Shown here: positions 22,601 through 37,600 of the stretch, one piece after another | Position numbering within the stretch: position 1 is the stretch's first letter | How the letters are laid out: the number at the start of each line of letters is the position of its first letter | From: Colius striatus | Lineage: Eukaryota; Chordata; Aves; Coliiformes; Coliidae | Length of the DNA: 64,000 bases | NCBI RefSeq assembly: GCF_028858725.1 | Contig: NC_084759.1 | Span: 87,969,389 to 88,033,388, forward strand | Direction: 5' to 3' | Notes under the pieces: generated by a model | What the model was told of the DNA's origin: nothing | Seen by the model: the letters and a program-made list of their open reading frames with translations, nothing else | Database searches by the model: none | Made by a program: the position numbers and the translations under genes

Positions 22601-25600
22601 ATTTGTGTGGAAAAGAAGAGAAACTAAATGCTGTTTCCAAGTTTTGATGCTTCAGACATCAAGATTCAGGAGTAAAACAAAAGCTGAACACAAAAAGCTT
22701 ACTATACTTGAAGCATTTCACTTTGTGCCTGATTTGAAAGACATGGAGTACAGAAGTATGAAAAAGAACAGCTGTGAAGTCATACCTGCAGGTCAATATT
22801 AAAACAACCTAAACCATACCGTTTCCTGTTGTATGATCCTCTGAAGATGCCTCCTCATAATCACTGATCCAAGGAATCGCTCAAGAGGGGAGCAAAGATA
22901 GCTGCCAGCTAGGCCTGGCACAAGCCCAGGGGTAGGAGAGGGCAACAGCAGAATATTCAAGGCACTGTGGGTGAGGATAGTAGGTATGGATGCAGCCCAA
23001 GAGCGCTGAGGTAGTTTCCGAGGTGGAGGCATGCTAGTTGGCATTGCTTGGGAACCTGTTGAGAATGGAGAAAATACTTGCAGTAAGGAAGGATTTGAGC
23101 TGAAAACTAAGACACATGTTCACTTTATTTGTTGCCACTATACAAGGAACAAGCTCTCTGGGCCAGGGCTTAATACTTGTTATTCAAGAACGTGCTTGCC
23201 CAGTGACAGTAACAGATAGACAAAGTCAAAGCATTAGAGTTTCAACCCTCCATCCATGCAAAGAATCTCGGTAACATGAAAATTCTACTCGCTTTTCCTC
23301 TTCCTGCAGCATGCCAGCAGACAGCAAGTTTGTACAACAAGCTCAATGGGATGTAAAGATGGCTAAATCAGTTGTGCAAGAGCAGCATTACAACTCTATG
23401 ATGGGAAAAGTTAGTATTTGAGTAGGCAAATACATTAAATAATTGCTTTCATTCCAACAAATTTTCGCTCAAATCATGAAGCTCAACAGTTTGAGACTAA
23501 TTTTTGCAATGAGAAGTATCAATTCTGCTGAATTTTATGTTATATGCTTTAACCCTTTTTTTCAATTTGTTATACAAGGTTTCAGCTAGGACAGACTAAA
23601 GGCTTCATTTCCTTAGACATTTTACTGCACAACAGCAATAAGGACTGTTAGGCTGACACACAAAAGTACAAAGAAGGACAGAACCAGAAATGTTAAACAT
23701 GAGTGTTTCACAGTCATAACACTGATAAAGAAGCCTACTTGTTCCAGCTCGTGGGGAATGAGAGGCATCTGGGATAGGTGAATGGAGGGAAGGGTTGGCT
23801 GGTGACATTCCAGGCATCCGTGCTGCTGGTGATGGACCAGAGACCTGGGGAGATCCTGGCCAGTTCCCTGCACGCTGACTGGGTGACATCATGGTGTATG
23901 GCGAGCTTGGGTCTAAGGTACCTACAGATGTTACAAGACCGTTAATATTTTTTAAAGTACAAAGTTTTCTGATCTGGAAATGTAAAAAAAGACTCACTAA
24001 AATCTGTAAAGCATGAAAGCATTTGCAGGCTTTTACACTACATCTTACAACCATATAAAAAACACAATGGGGGGGGATCAAAATACAGATTCAAGGGTTT
24101 TCTGGTTGTATAACAGTAACATAAAAATGAACATTAAGGCAAATTGGGATGCTCAACACATGGGATCTGAACTAAAAAGAGCTCTTGCCCATAGACTTGG
24201 ACTTTTGCTGCTCCTTGGCAAATGAAAGCCTCAGCTACACTGTTCCATATCTATTCAGTATCTTGCAGTTATCTCTGCAAAAGCATCCTTGGCTTTGTAC
24301 TCCACTACAAAGCCTGATCAAAACAAGCTTCTTAAGCAGTCTGTTGTGTATCTAATCTCACTTTGTTCATTTTGACAGTTAAACTGGTATACTAAAATTA
24401 CAACCTGATCTGTTCGGCTATTGTTGTCTATGGGACGGTTTCCAGTGCACTGTGATTACAACAAACAATTGTTTTGGGATCTTTCCCCCCAAAAAATTAA
24501 TAAAGGAAACAACCAAAAGGCATGCTGCACACCTACAGCTCTGTCAGACCAGCAAGACTTTGATGTTTTCAAACTGCAAGTGTTTGAATTTCTAACCTGT
24601 TCCAGATATTTTCCCAGGAAACATAAATAGAGAAAATACATTAACTAATCTAACACGAGACAATGCTCATTAAAAGCTGCAGCCAATGTTCTGCTACAAA
24701 ATCACATGTAATTTCCTCACATTAGTAAGCAGGAAACAGTGACTGACAGTCAGTTTTTAAAATGTTAGGAACACCTCAACGTGCCATGCAGCTGTTGAAG
24801 AGTTACGCCCACATGTATGAAAACAGCTACTTACGCCAATTACAGAATATGAATTTTTCTCAATTAACTTAAGTGTGCTCTGGAAGACTTAATTTCAAGA
24901 AGCAAATATGCTCTCCCTGTTACTATATATATACACCTGCCAGTGAAGAACTCACCATGTGGGCTGGCAAAATTAGCTGTTTGTCCCATTGTGATTCCAA
25001 GAGACGAAGGTGAAGGAGTTGGACCAAAGGATGCTGGTGACGGTGCTCTTAAAGCTCCACTAGGCGAGCTGGCAGCATGCAAATTTCCTAACCAAAGACA
25101 TCATATGTCACTCAACATACACATTTTCCATTGTTCTGTTAGAAAATTCTCTATCATTTGCTACAGCTATGTCATTTTCACAGAATCACAGAATCTTAAC
25201 GGTTGGAAGGGAACTTGAGAGATCACCTAGTCCAACCCCACTGCCAGAGCAAGACCACCTAGAGTGGGTCACACAGGAACTCATCCAGGTGGGTTTTGAA
25301 TGTCTCCAGAGAAGGAGACTCAGCAATGCATCTGGGCAGCCTGTTCCAGTGCTCAGTGCTCAATTTTCAGGGAAGACAGCAAACAAGATTGATGAGAATT
25401 TGTTTTTGCACTCAAAGGCATGAACATTCTATTTTCCAGATTGATTCGCCACACAAAGAAAACTTTCCAAGATACTTGGATCGAAGAATGGCATTTTCCC
25501 CCTGCCTAGCCCCTCCCTAGATATAAATGTTTTCAGCTGTTGTGCTCTAACAGCTAGGAGCAGAAAGAGAGCTTTGGTAATGAAAGCCTCTTCTGAAGAG

Positions 25601-28600
25601 GCAGATATTTAAAATTAACAGGTTTGATCTGAGCAAGTTGTAAGCTGTAAGAATGAAACTGTCCCAAACATTACACATCTAAAGATGAGTTTCACCAAAT
25701 CATTTTTGTTTTTTACTTTCCAAAACATGCATGGCAGGGCTTTGCTATTTTTCCACAATATAAGGTGCACTCCCTGGGCTAACCTGAAGTTAAACACATC
25801 TCAGATAACAGAAGCATGCACACGCAACAAGCTGTGTGTGCATTTCCAGCAGATTAGCACAAAAACTCTCAGCTACCTTACCTGGTGACTGCGTGTGCAT
25901 CATAGATGGAGATGGTGTCACTGTGTTGTGATAGGAGGTGGGTGGTGAAGTAAGTGGATATGCTCCCGATGCTCCTGCCTGCTTTGCAAATGCCTGAAAT
26001 TGTCAACACAGGACAACGGGAATTTTTGATCATTTTGTACTAAAGCTGAAGTTAAGTGTGTGCAGGACAACAGTAATCAGAGTTTGGTCCCCACCTACAA
26101 AATCTTACAGGTGCATCAACATACTTGTTTGATTCTGTATCACCTTGTTCAGTGCTCACTATTTTTATTCAGTGACTTTTGCAGTTTGTCCTCAAGACAT
26201 AACACCTCTGCAACTCACTGCTTTTTATCTGCTACTCTGTGATAGCAAACTCTCCTGACTCCTCCTCCCATCTTTATCTTAAACAGTTGTTTTCTCTCCT
26301 TCAAGTCTTTCACTTATAGGGCAGCAAGCCTCACGTGACCTTCCAAAGCTTCTGTTTCTATGCTATGGGCTGTTTACACTGGAATGAGAAATAGCAAAAT
26401 GAATTAATACGTTTTGCCCCAAGGGGAATTCCACAGCGGAGCAGTTTTACAATCTCCCTTTCCATTTTTCACTGCTAATCCTTTTAGAATGTAAGTGGTT
26501 ACAAACCTACAGTCGTGGGAGACAACAAACATTTCTTATTTTGCCTGGAGGGTACCTGTTGCTGTGGTTGCTGTGGTGGCTGCTGGGGTTGAAGCTGTGA
26601 CAGCAAAGAATCCATCATGTCCCCTCCAATAGGAGACGGTGGGTTATCGTCTTCATTTACAGACCGTCTCCGTGCATCCTGATTGCTGTCAACAAACATG
26701 TTCAGGAACGTCTGTGGAAAAATCAGTTTTGTTAGCAATTTCCCCATTTAAATTTTATTACATGAATAAGCACAGCATTTGCTGAGCTTTGCTACTACCT
26801 GTATGAGCTACAGCACAGAAGAAACGGGCAGATTTCTAGAACTGACTACTAGTGGGCACTCATTATATACCAATGCATAAATAAAGCTTCTCAGTGGGTA
26901 TTTAATTCCTTTATACCTTTTAAAAATGGGCCTTGCATCACTATCATACAAGAAACCTTGCTCTTTAACGTGAAATATCTCTAGTTAACTGAAATTACAT
27001 TAAAAATAAGGAAAAGTTACACCTGAACAACTCATCAGTATCCAGAACCTACTGGGCCATCGTAGCACACCTACACTGGCTAAGAATGCCCAGGTCACCT
27101 TCCCCATAGCATTCTCTTGTACCCAGAAGAATTTGCCAACTCTACTGAATTACCTCTTCCTCTAGCTCACCAATTTAAGGCTCTTTTAGTTTCCACTATT
27201 ATCTATAATACCTTTCCTCTTGGAATTCATGAAAAAGGATCAGGTAAATGCAGTACCAGAGAAATCAGCATTCAGTTGCAATTGTCAGACGGAAAAAATG
27301 GCAAACCATCCTGTTTCACAATGGGTCCTCACTTTCCAACGTTTCAGTGTAACTAGCTCTGGTACAAGCTGCCCTCAGCTAAGGTATTCTGTCAGCATGC
27401 TCATATTCATTTTTCAGGAAGAGTGAACCAGCACTGCATTTGGAAGCAAAGCCACAGGCTCCTGCCACACAGTGACGGAAGCTGTTTTAAAAGACAAGTT
27501 TCTGTCTAGAATCATCTGACATGGAACATTTTGTCATCTGCAATGTATGAGCATTGTCCTGCCACAGAATGTAGTTTGTGAGGAGCAGTTGTTGTCAACC
27601 CTGAAGAATACATCTAGCCTAGTCACAAGCCTCCAGCAAGTTTTAACAAAAGGATGTCTGAAGTAGCCTCTGGGTTATTTTGTTATATAGATAAGAAAAA
27701 AAGTCCTGACATATGATGCTAGTTTTCTTGAAGGAAATACTTTAATTGAAACTAGTTTTGGAATCTACTGAGAAATCTGAAAACTCCTTCTGTGCTCAGA
27801 ATTTTTGAAGGACTGCAGCTCTCCACAAAAAAAAAGCTTCACAAAGCTCTTTACTTCAGATCCACACTACAAGTTAGTAGCCGATTTCCATACAACATGC
27901 CAGAAAGGGTCACCTTTAATCCGGGCGCGGGGTAAAAGCCTTCCACTATTTTGCTGTTGTCAAAGAGACTGTAGGCACCATCACGTATCGCGACGACGCC
28001 GCGGCTCCGACAGTAGATGTCAATGCAGTACATGTTCCTAAAAGCCAGCCTGATATGCGTGGGTGACTGTGGCAGAATTGAGAAGCACTGATAGGCAGTG
28101 TTGGTGCGTTGAGTCAGACCCAGCATGGGCACCGTTGGAAGTTTATTGATGGCATTTAACGGAGCCTGAGTGTCAAACAGAACCTGAGAGAGAAAAGATA
28201 TGGAGAGATTAAGTAGCTTACCTTTAAGCAAAGGTTAGGAAAAACAGCGCCCAGGGGGATACAATCTTCCCCAAGCCACCTTCTGCTGAGGAGATCCATA
28301 AACAACCACAACATACACATGCAATTTGCAAGAGAACTGTTTAATCAGAATTCATCTCTTAATTACCTTGCTCTTTTCTTAAGTTTTTTTTTTAAACATT
28401 ACCTGCAACAGCTGGACCACATTTGGTGTTTTATTAAACATCTCCTGGAGCTGGTGCAGAATTGTGTTGTGACAGTTACTGCAACCTGAGTTTGGACCAA
28501 CAGTTCCCAGTGAAATGTGGAACTTCTGGAGTATGGAGTTCCACTGAATGCTTATCTGCAATGTCAAGAACACAAGAAAAGGTCTTGGAAACTAGAACAG

Positions 28601-31600
28601 CTACAAGGTTATAACAAGAAAGCTGTTCAGCTTTAATTTTTTCCCCATTTTTCTTCAAACTTCACCAGATTCCTAACACATCTTCCTGAAAAGCTGCTGA
28701 GATGATGAAAAAAAAAAAAAGAAACAAAAAAGCATCACCCAGTTAGCTTTAACATCCATTTAGCTGGCTGGATTGTTGGCAACCACAAAACTGGTCATTA
28801 TTTTCACAAGTCAATCAAAAATAATAAAAAGCCTTTTCTACCAAAGACAAAGAAGATGAAACTCGAGAGATTCATGCTGCAGAGAATTGATTAACGAGTC
28901 ACTGGAAGCAGGCTGGTTTTCTCAGTCCTATCACACAAAGTAACTGAGGCCTACCTCATTTGAGAGTACAGTACTACATCTCAAACTTTGTTAAGAGCCC
29001 TTTCATCCAAGGTAGAAATTAAACACTTGACTTATATATATCTCCATATATTTCAGTCCAGCAGTGACCAGTAGAAACACTTAAGTCTGTCAGGAAAAGG
29101 ATTCCACACCAGCTTTCACCCATCAGGAGCATGCAACTGTCCTTCCCACAATTTAAAGTGTCTTATACGAATCCTCAACAAATTCTGAACGTCTAGTAAC
29201 CTGGTAAATCAGCAATCTGGCACCCTCTGTCTCTTGTCTTTTCTACATTCATCAATATTAATTCCACAATAATGCAATATAAGGAAATATTTTGTAGCAC
29301 AACTTTGAGAACTCTATATTTGAAAACAGAATAGATGGGCTTAGAATGGACTGATTGTAAGGCACTTACTGAGCTCCCCTTGGTAGTTCCATAACAAAGG
29401 ATAAGTTTTCTGTAATTGTAGATCCGAACTTCTGAGAAGATGTTTAAGTGGCTGGGTATGTCTTTGAAAAGAGGAAGGGAAAAGAGTTAGAGTGGGAAAA
29501 TAACAGTAACCTGTAAACAGATCCTGTTAACAAAATGGAGGTGATTTCTATACCTGGTAAGGATCGTGCAAACTCCAGGACACATTCGTACAGCCGAGCA
29601 ATGCTGTTCCAGTCATTAAGAAACATCTCAACAACTTTGCGACCTCCAACTGGTTCAGATAACTGGTTTTCATACGTGAGGTAAACGTGACGGGTTGGTC
29701 CTGCAGTGTTAGGAGACAGCAAATACTGATTCGAGTTAGTGGTTCCTGAAGTGTGCTTTCCAGACTACAAGAGAACTGTAGTGAGTACCCAGGAAGCATG
29801 TTTAAATAATACAAGTGCCACAACTCACCAGTCAACATTTTGATTCACGTATACTGTCATTTATTAGAAATCTTAAGAGCAGTTGTCTGGTAACACCACA
29901 ACATTGGACCAACTAGAACAGACAATGTAAACCACAAAGAAACAAAATGTACACCAGTCTTCCTAAATAAAACTCACCTTGCTCCCTGGATGAAGTGCTA
30001 TTAAGGGGACAGTTTGCAAACACCAGCTCAGCCACCCACGTGCGATTATTTCTACCTTGTAATCGGAAAGTGCAATCTAGAAGAGATCGGTCCAGAGCCT
30101 TCTGTGTTTCCTCGGTTACGCCTTTACAGGGAGGAATTCTATTCATGATAAAAACAAAATCCCACCTCAATTATACACAGTACAGTAACAAAACTAAAAA
30201 TACTACCTTCTAACATTTGGACATGAAAGACTGAACAAAACAATAGCAAAGACAGCTGGACTGCACAGTAAGATGGCCTATTCTTCTTCAAGGACTCTGA
30301 TTACGTGTGTTACTTATCACTTATCAATACTCTGAGTTAAGACCGATTTTTATATGGGTTCAACACTTGTAAATTACAGACTGTTAAGAGACCTGTTGAA
30401 TTGCTCTGATGTCCTGATAGAAGTAACACAAATATAAAGCTTTTATACAGAGAAACAAGCCAAAAAAGAGGAAAATATTTAAATAAGTTCTGTGGCAACC
30501 TGAATGAATGAATCAATTCTTCTAGAACAAGCTCACTTTAAATGCAATGAACAACCTGGCAGTTACCTTAGTAGCCAGTAATTTATTCATATCCCAATGT
30601 GAGAATTGAGCTCAGGGGAGATGCTAAATAAAGTTTAAGTAAAACCATACCAATCTCTTTTTCAAATCCCTTTAGAGTCTATCTAGAAATTTAATGTACC
30701 ACCCTTAACTTCAGCAAACAATACTTCTCTGCTCATACCCAATGTTAAAAACGTAGGGCCTAATGCTTTTATATCACTATATATTTCAGCAACATAAAAA
30801 AACCCATTGAGTAGATTTTACTCTAGAAGGTGCTTCAGGATCTGGATTTTTTTTACATTTTTAACTGATTCAATCTGGTTTACTTCATAACACAATTCGA
30901 AGTTTAACTTGTGTGGCTTGAAGCAGACTTGAAAAAGTGTGAAAAACTGGCTGGACTGCCAAACACTGTAGTCAACAGTCATGCGTAAAATTAGTGGCTG
31001 GTTGTGGCTGGCATTCCTCAGGGTTAACACAGAAGCCAATACTATTTAACAATTTGCTTAACCTCCGTGATGCAAAGGAAGAGCAAGTTTGCAGATGATG
31101 CCAAACCGAAGGGAGCACTTAATGTGCTGAAGGACATGGCTGTCATTCAGAAAGACCTCAGATGGCTGGAGGGATGAGGTAACAGGAACCTCAAAGTTCA
31201 ATGAAAACAAATGCAAAGTCCTGCCATTTGTGCCTAAATAATGTCAAGCAACAGCACAGAGTGGAGACTTACTGGCTGGGTAGCTCTGCAACAAAAAAAC
31301 TTGGGGGTCTAGGAGACAGAGTGAACAGGAGTCAACAGCGTGCTCTTCTAGCAATGACAGACTGCTGTATTCTGGCCTGTATCAGCCAGGCAGTCAAGAG
31401 ACTACTCTCCTCTAGTCAGCATTTGAGATTGCTGTGCACATGCAGGGCTCAACATCCCTTGGAGATTGGAAAATGCAGCTGATCAGCCCTGCTTTGCACA
31501 GAAAGTTGAGCAGATGACCTCCACACACCTCTTCCGCTCTTAAGTTGCTGTACAATTCTCAGATGTTTCCTCAACAGATTTTTTTACCATGTGAGTGTCT

Positions 31601-34600
31601 TTTCTGGGATTCTTTGCTTTTTTCTCTGCAGTATCACATACTGGTAATTGTCAAATAACATATGGAGTATGTAGGTCTCTGATCTGATAGAAAATTGCAA
31701 TTAAATATCCATGAATCTTCCGTATCTTCCTTAGCACTGCCTGGATTTCAGGACTGAGGACTGTTGGACTGTTTTTAGAGCTCTCCAGTTCAGGCTAACG
31801 AAGGATACAAATTATAGTTGGCTCTGTGTCTACCCTTAGCTCCCTCTCTCTCCAGCACTGCTTCACATGAGAGTGCAAGACACACAACCACAAATATCCA
31901 AACCAAAAAATCTACGTCCCCCCAATATTTTTAGTGTTACTCTCCAAACAATCCTTTTTTTTCTCTCAAGCATATATACAGTAATAAAACACAGAAGCAT
32001 ATCCTCTTACTTTAATAAACGTATTGCGTGGCTGAAGCCATCTCCTTCTACTTGTACTCCTTGGTGAGGAATGTCCATATTAGATAACTAGGAATGAATG
32101 AAAAAAAATGTAGTTCTGAGTGAAAAGTCAAGGGAAAAAAAAAAACTTTTTCAAGCCTTTTTTTTTTCTTTCCTTAAGGGTGACAGATGTTTCACATCCT
32201 CACGCACTGGAAAGCCAAAAAACAGTCTGTGCAAATCTGGTATAAAAGTCTCCCTCCCCCCACCCCACAAGTGTATCTTTCACCCTCTTCTTTCCCTTTT
32301 TCCTCAACTTCTCAAGCATTTTGCAGTGCTTGGTATTAGAGAACCAGCTCTAACAAGACCAAAGCAACGCAGTATAGAACACCAGTCACCCAGGCTCAGA
32401 TTGTGGGGGAACTCTGAAGTGAACACATGCCCACAAGTTTGCTGAATAGCTGCATCTAGACAAGACAATCAGGAGTAGTAGAGGGGAAGAAGGAAACACA
32501 TTTTCTCTTTAAATACATACCTCTGTACGAAGCCCTATAAATGGCATATTTGTATCACACATGGCTACAATATGAGCTAGCACTTTATTGAAGGCACACA
32601 TTTCTCCCGACCGTTTTGGTTTCTTGGGTTCTATGGAACATGGATCACCAGATAACTGGAATGAAAATAAAGACAAATGTACTCACACAGTTGGAATAAA
32701 CATTTGGAAAAGACGTCAGAGAATCATCTCATTCATCCAAGTTTTAAATCAATCATGCCCTGGGCACAAAACTGAAAAGATCTGGTCAGCTTCCAGACTG
32801 AATTAAATCAACTCGAGTAATTTTATCATCAGCTCTTTTCTTAAAACAGTATTTATATAGCAGTAAAGCCATGTCAGCCTGACCCCAAGAAGTAACTGTA
32901 TCAACCCCCACGAGTCTTTCAAAGACTAAACCTATGCAGCACAAAGCATATCATACAGGCACCAGTGCTCTATGTAGACAAGCTACTCCAGCTACCTCAG
33001 CACAGTGCTCTGCCTTGGCTCCTCAGAGCAGCTGAGAAGGCTTGGCAGGAAAAGACAACTATTTCAAAATCGTTTCCCAACATATCCCTAGGGAAGCAGT
33101 CCAGAGAACCAAGCCCCAACACAAGTAAGATGTCAGCCATACAGACTTCTGAAACAATGCTAGTAAAGCCGGTCTTGATGCTCAGAACATGTGTTTAGCT
33201 CTCATACTCTGTAATGAGCCTGATGGCTTCTGAAGAACATACCTTGCGCTTTACACCACTTTTCATTTGTTTCCCACTTTTTGTGTCTAGTACCAACTCT
33301 TCAATGTTTGGTTTGAACTGCTGTAATAAAAGTGCAGTAGCGGGGCTGTCATCTCCTTCGGCATAGCTCACGGAGAGAAAATGGTACTTGTACTCTAGTT
33401 CTGTGGGGTTGCCAGGAACATCAAACATCTCTACAATCTACATTGAAACAAATAAAAAAAAAATGAGCAGATCCTCAAACTAAGAATATGTCTACATCAC
33501 TTCCTGTCCTCTCCCCCTTAAAGAAAAGATATTCTTTTTCAAAATATTAATACTGTGGCTGCAAAAGAGATCCAAGGAGAGAAGGAAGACTAAACTTTCA
33601 GGAAAGGTAATGAAAACGGTCAGGTTACTGAGTAATAAACCTTTACATCCCCTCCTCTCTGTAAGCCTAGTTGCTTAACAAACCCACAGAATGGCAGGAA
33701 GGAGAAGGGACAGTTGAGAATTACATCAATCACTTGGTTCCTATGTTAGAGTTAACAGGGCAACAGACAAAATGCCTGGTATATTCATGGCTAGGAGCGG
33801 AAGATAGAGGTATTTTTCAGTTACTTACAATGTAGTACTGCGGAAGGCGAGTGAGTTTGATAAACAATTTGTGTTTGGAAAGGTTTCCCACTGGATGGCT
33901 GGCATAATTAGCTAGTTGAAGAGTTTCACTGCTCACTGTAGGCAGATGTTTTATAGACTGTTTGCAACGTTGCTGTCCAAGCCAGAACCTTGAATTGAAA
34001 TAAAAGGTATTAGTATCTCAAGACTACTTTACATTATTCTAGTATGCTGCTGTTCCAAGCACTAGTGCTAAATCAAGAGCCAGTCATACTCTAAATTAGC
34101 ATCTGTCATTGATGCACAAGTTATATACAGAAAACCACACAGAAAATTTCATGAGACTGTATTTTCTTATGCTGTCTTTACATCTTGTCTTCAGCTTGAC
34201 TGATAGACAGCTGTTAATTTCAGAACAAAAGCCCTGAAATTATTCACTGAAGGAGTAGATAAATACATTTTTATACACCACAATATGAAATTACAATATA
34301 AAAATGAAGGGTCAAATTGGAAAACTACAGTTTTATTTTATAAATTAGAATATTTGATTATTTTTTTGTTTTGAAAAGAAAATCTTTATTCCCACATGTT
34401 GGTAAGCAATACAGTAAAAAAAGTCACTAAAGCTGGATGTCACTCTGGATCATGTTAAAAGCACATTCACCTGAGTAAGAACATGCAAGATATTAAATTT
34501 ATTCTAATGTTTGGAATTAAACTTTGTCCTGCTCCAATGGATTCTGGCCATAGTGGCAAGGCCAGAAAGCCTAGCTAGGTTTGAAAGGGGCTCAAAAATG

Positions 34601-37600
34601 TGTGGCTTGGTTTTTCAGCCAAAATTGCACTGAAAACAGCAGTAGAAAGTGTGGGTGCTCAGCATCTCTCCATCACGACACACCACATTTATTCTTGTAG
34701 ATACATTTTAGATATAGCTGTCCTAAAAGACATTTCATAGGACTGCCTAGCTTCCTCAAAAACTGCAGCATTAACAAAGCCATTATCTCAAGTACATTAT
34801 TTATAACAAAGGGAGGTTGATTAGTTGCTCCAGGGTGCCAGTGCTTCATGCGTCATTATGCTTCTTTTAGAAGCTAAATTCCTCAAATAGAGGTTTCACC
34901 CTGCAATTAGCTCAGAGTACTGGGAATTTCCAAAGCAACAGAGCAGGTGGAGCTTAGTTTTCATGCAGATGCAAACTATATTTGAGTTATTTGCTACAAC
35001 CTCTTATGGGAGTCAAATGTATCTTGTGCTTAAATCTCAGGGCTTTATGGAAGAAACGTTACGAGGTTTCAACCAGCAAGGGTTGAAACGTTAGAAAATA
35101 AAAAGATATTGTTTTAATCATCCTAGGCCACTTCCTGTTTTTTCTTCTGTATTGTGGGAAGTGAGATCACTCTTGCTGAGAAATAAGCAGAGTTCAGCTG
35201 TAGAAACAGAGAGTGGAATAAAGGAGATAGAAAATGGACATGAACATAAAATGAGATTGCCAAGAAGCAAGCAGTCTGCTACTGACTTAAAGCGAGAAGA
35301 CTTCATGTCGAATATGCACATAGCAATGTGTGAGGCTATGTGTAAGGGGCAGCCTACAGGAGGGCTACAGAATCAACCCCAACCACAAGCAGAATTTCCT
35401 CCATCCATTTAGAAGAAACGGCAAATATTTAGGGTTGCTTAAAACAGCGAGAAAGTGTATCCACTACTGTGGTAAAACACAGAGCCATGCGAGTGTGGTC
35501 ATCCAAAATACAAACATGGTGATTAATTCTACGCAAACCAAGTGAATCATTCAAGTCACTTACTTGAGCTGCTGAAGCCAAGGAATGATACGTTTCATAT
35601 CATCATTAATGGACTTCTCTATGTCATCAAGTGTCAGTTGATCTGCAAGAATATTAGACGAGTGAATAGTCTTAATATCTGCTCTTCAAACAAGATTTTG
35701 ACCTTTTAATGGAAGTGTCTCATCAAATTTAACAAACAATCATAGAATCACGGAACAGCCCAGGCTGGAAGGGACTTTGAAAGATTATCTGGTCCAATCC
35801 TTTGTGGGCAAGGGAACCTAGAGGAGATTATCCAACATCCTGTCCAATTGCATCTTGAAAACTGCTAGTGATGAGGTCTCCACCGTGTCTCTGGGGGAAG
35901 ATGTTTCAGTGGCTGTTTTCACTGTAAAAAATTTCTTTCTTACATTGAGACGAAACCTCTTCCAGTGCAACTTGTACTTGTTTCCCCTTGTCTTATCTAT
36001 GTGGCTCATTGTGAAGAGAGAGGTTTAAGATACACAATAAATTACTTGCAATGCTTGTAAATCCACAGCAGTATGTTATTAGGCAAACAAACTAAAATAA
36101 CTCACTTTCCTTCTTAAGTAATCTGAAGCCTGAAGTAACTCAAGATGTATAAGGTCACATAAAACATTTCTCAGTCAGGTCCACATGAAATGACTGCATG
36201 CAGCAACAACACAACCCAGGAATCATGAGTCATAAAGAATATCCACTGCAATGATGCCTAATAGTATTTAGTCTGTTGTGCTCTTAAAATATAACTAACT
36301 GAATGGTCGCTCTTAAGCACATTCACTTCTCTGCTTCTCAAAATCAAATATTTAGACAGTGACCCAAGCCCAGTGTTCATTTGCATTACCCCAACTTACA
36401 TATGGAACATGGCAGATTTGACAGCATTGTTCACATAAAATTGTTTCACAATGCAGGATTCTTGCAAGACATTAAATACAATTTGATTTTCACATCTACT
36501 TACCAACACCATACAGCATCAGCTGAAACATTCCAGAGTGGAGATCAACAAATACATGCAGGCACTCTGATCGACCACATGGTTCCAAAATTGGAATGAC
36601 AAGAGTTGGAAGAGCCGTCTCGATGAATGCTGAACAAAAATTGATGTTAATAATTGGATACAAAATTCAGGCTCACCACATTAAAACTTAGTCCATTATA
36701 ATCACAAAACTAGTTTGCTTTCATTGAAGCAATCTTCACTTGCACATTATTACACTGCTAACAAAGATGGAACTGTAAGAATTTCTCTGTTAAAACAGTG
36801 CTAGTAACAAACCAATGAGACAAGACAGACCAAATCTGAACATTATTAATCCTTGAATATCTTTTCACTTACTGCTTCACAATTCTAAGCTAAATTGAAA
36901 ACTCAATAGTTTCAACAACAGTTTAAGCAAGTCTCATCCAAAGCTAGCTCAAGACAGTGAAAGACCAGCTTTGAATTCTGAACACGTACAAGTGTTCAGA
37001 CACACAACACTTTTAACAGGTAACTTTTAACTGTTCAACCCAGACTGCAATGCTCTATCAGCTTCATCTACTATAGTACATTTAGAAGCAAAAGCTTTTT
37101 GCAGTTCTCAGTGCAGAATGATTTAAAGCTAAGTCTTGTTAATTCTGAACATATCTCCCTTTATTTCTTTAGTATTTTTATTTAAATTGATGAAAACCAG
37201 AAACATGGAAAAAAAATAAACCATTCCCAGGCACAAATGGAAATCAACTTCAGCAGAAAATGCATACAATTGTCATTAACATTGTAGCTCTTAAGAATGG
37301 CTTTGAGCTCCTGGAGTTTCTGATGAGATCTTGCATGGACACTGTCTATTAGGAGTTTTTCTATTGACAGGTGATCAATCTATAAAAAAAAAAAAAAAAA
37401 GATGCAATTGAGCAAGTTAGAAGTTGATGTGTAGGCTTTATTCATTACCACACCGGAACAAAGTTGCTTAAAAAAACAATCACTTCAGAAAGTATTTGCT
37501 TAGAACTGTGGTGGACCAAATGAACCATTAACTTGAGTATTTGGATCAGTATAAAACACAACAAACTAACACAAGATTCTAGCAGTGCGGCTGGCAGTGG

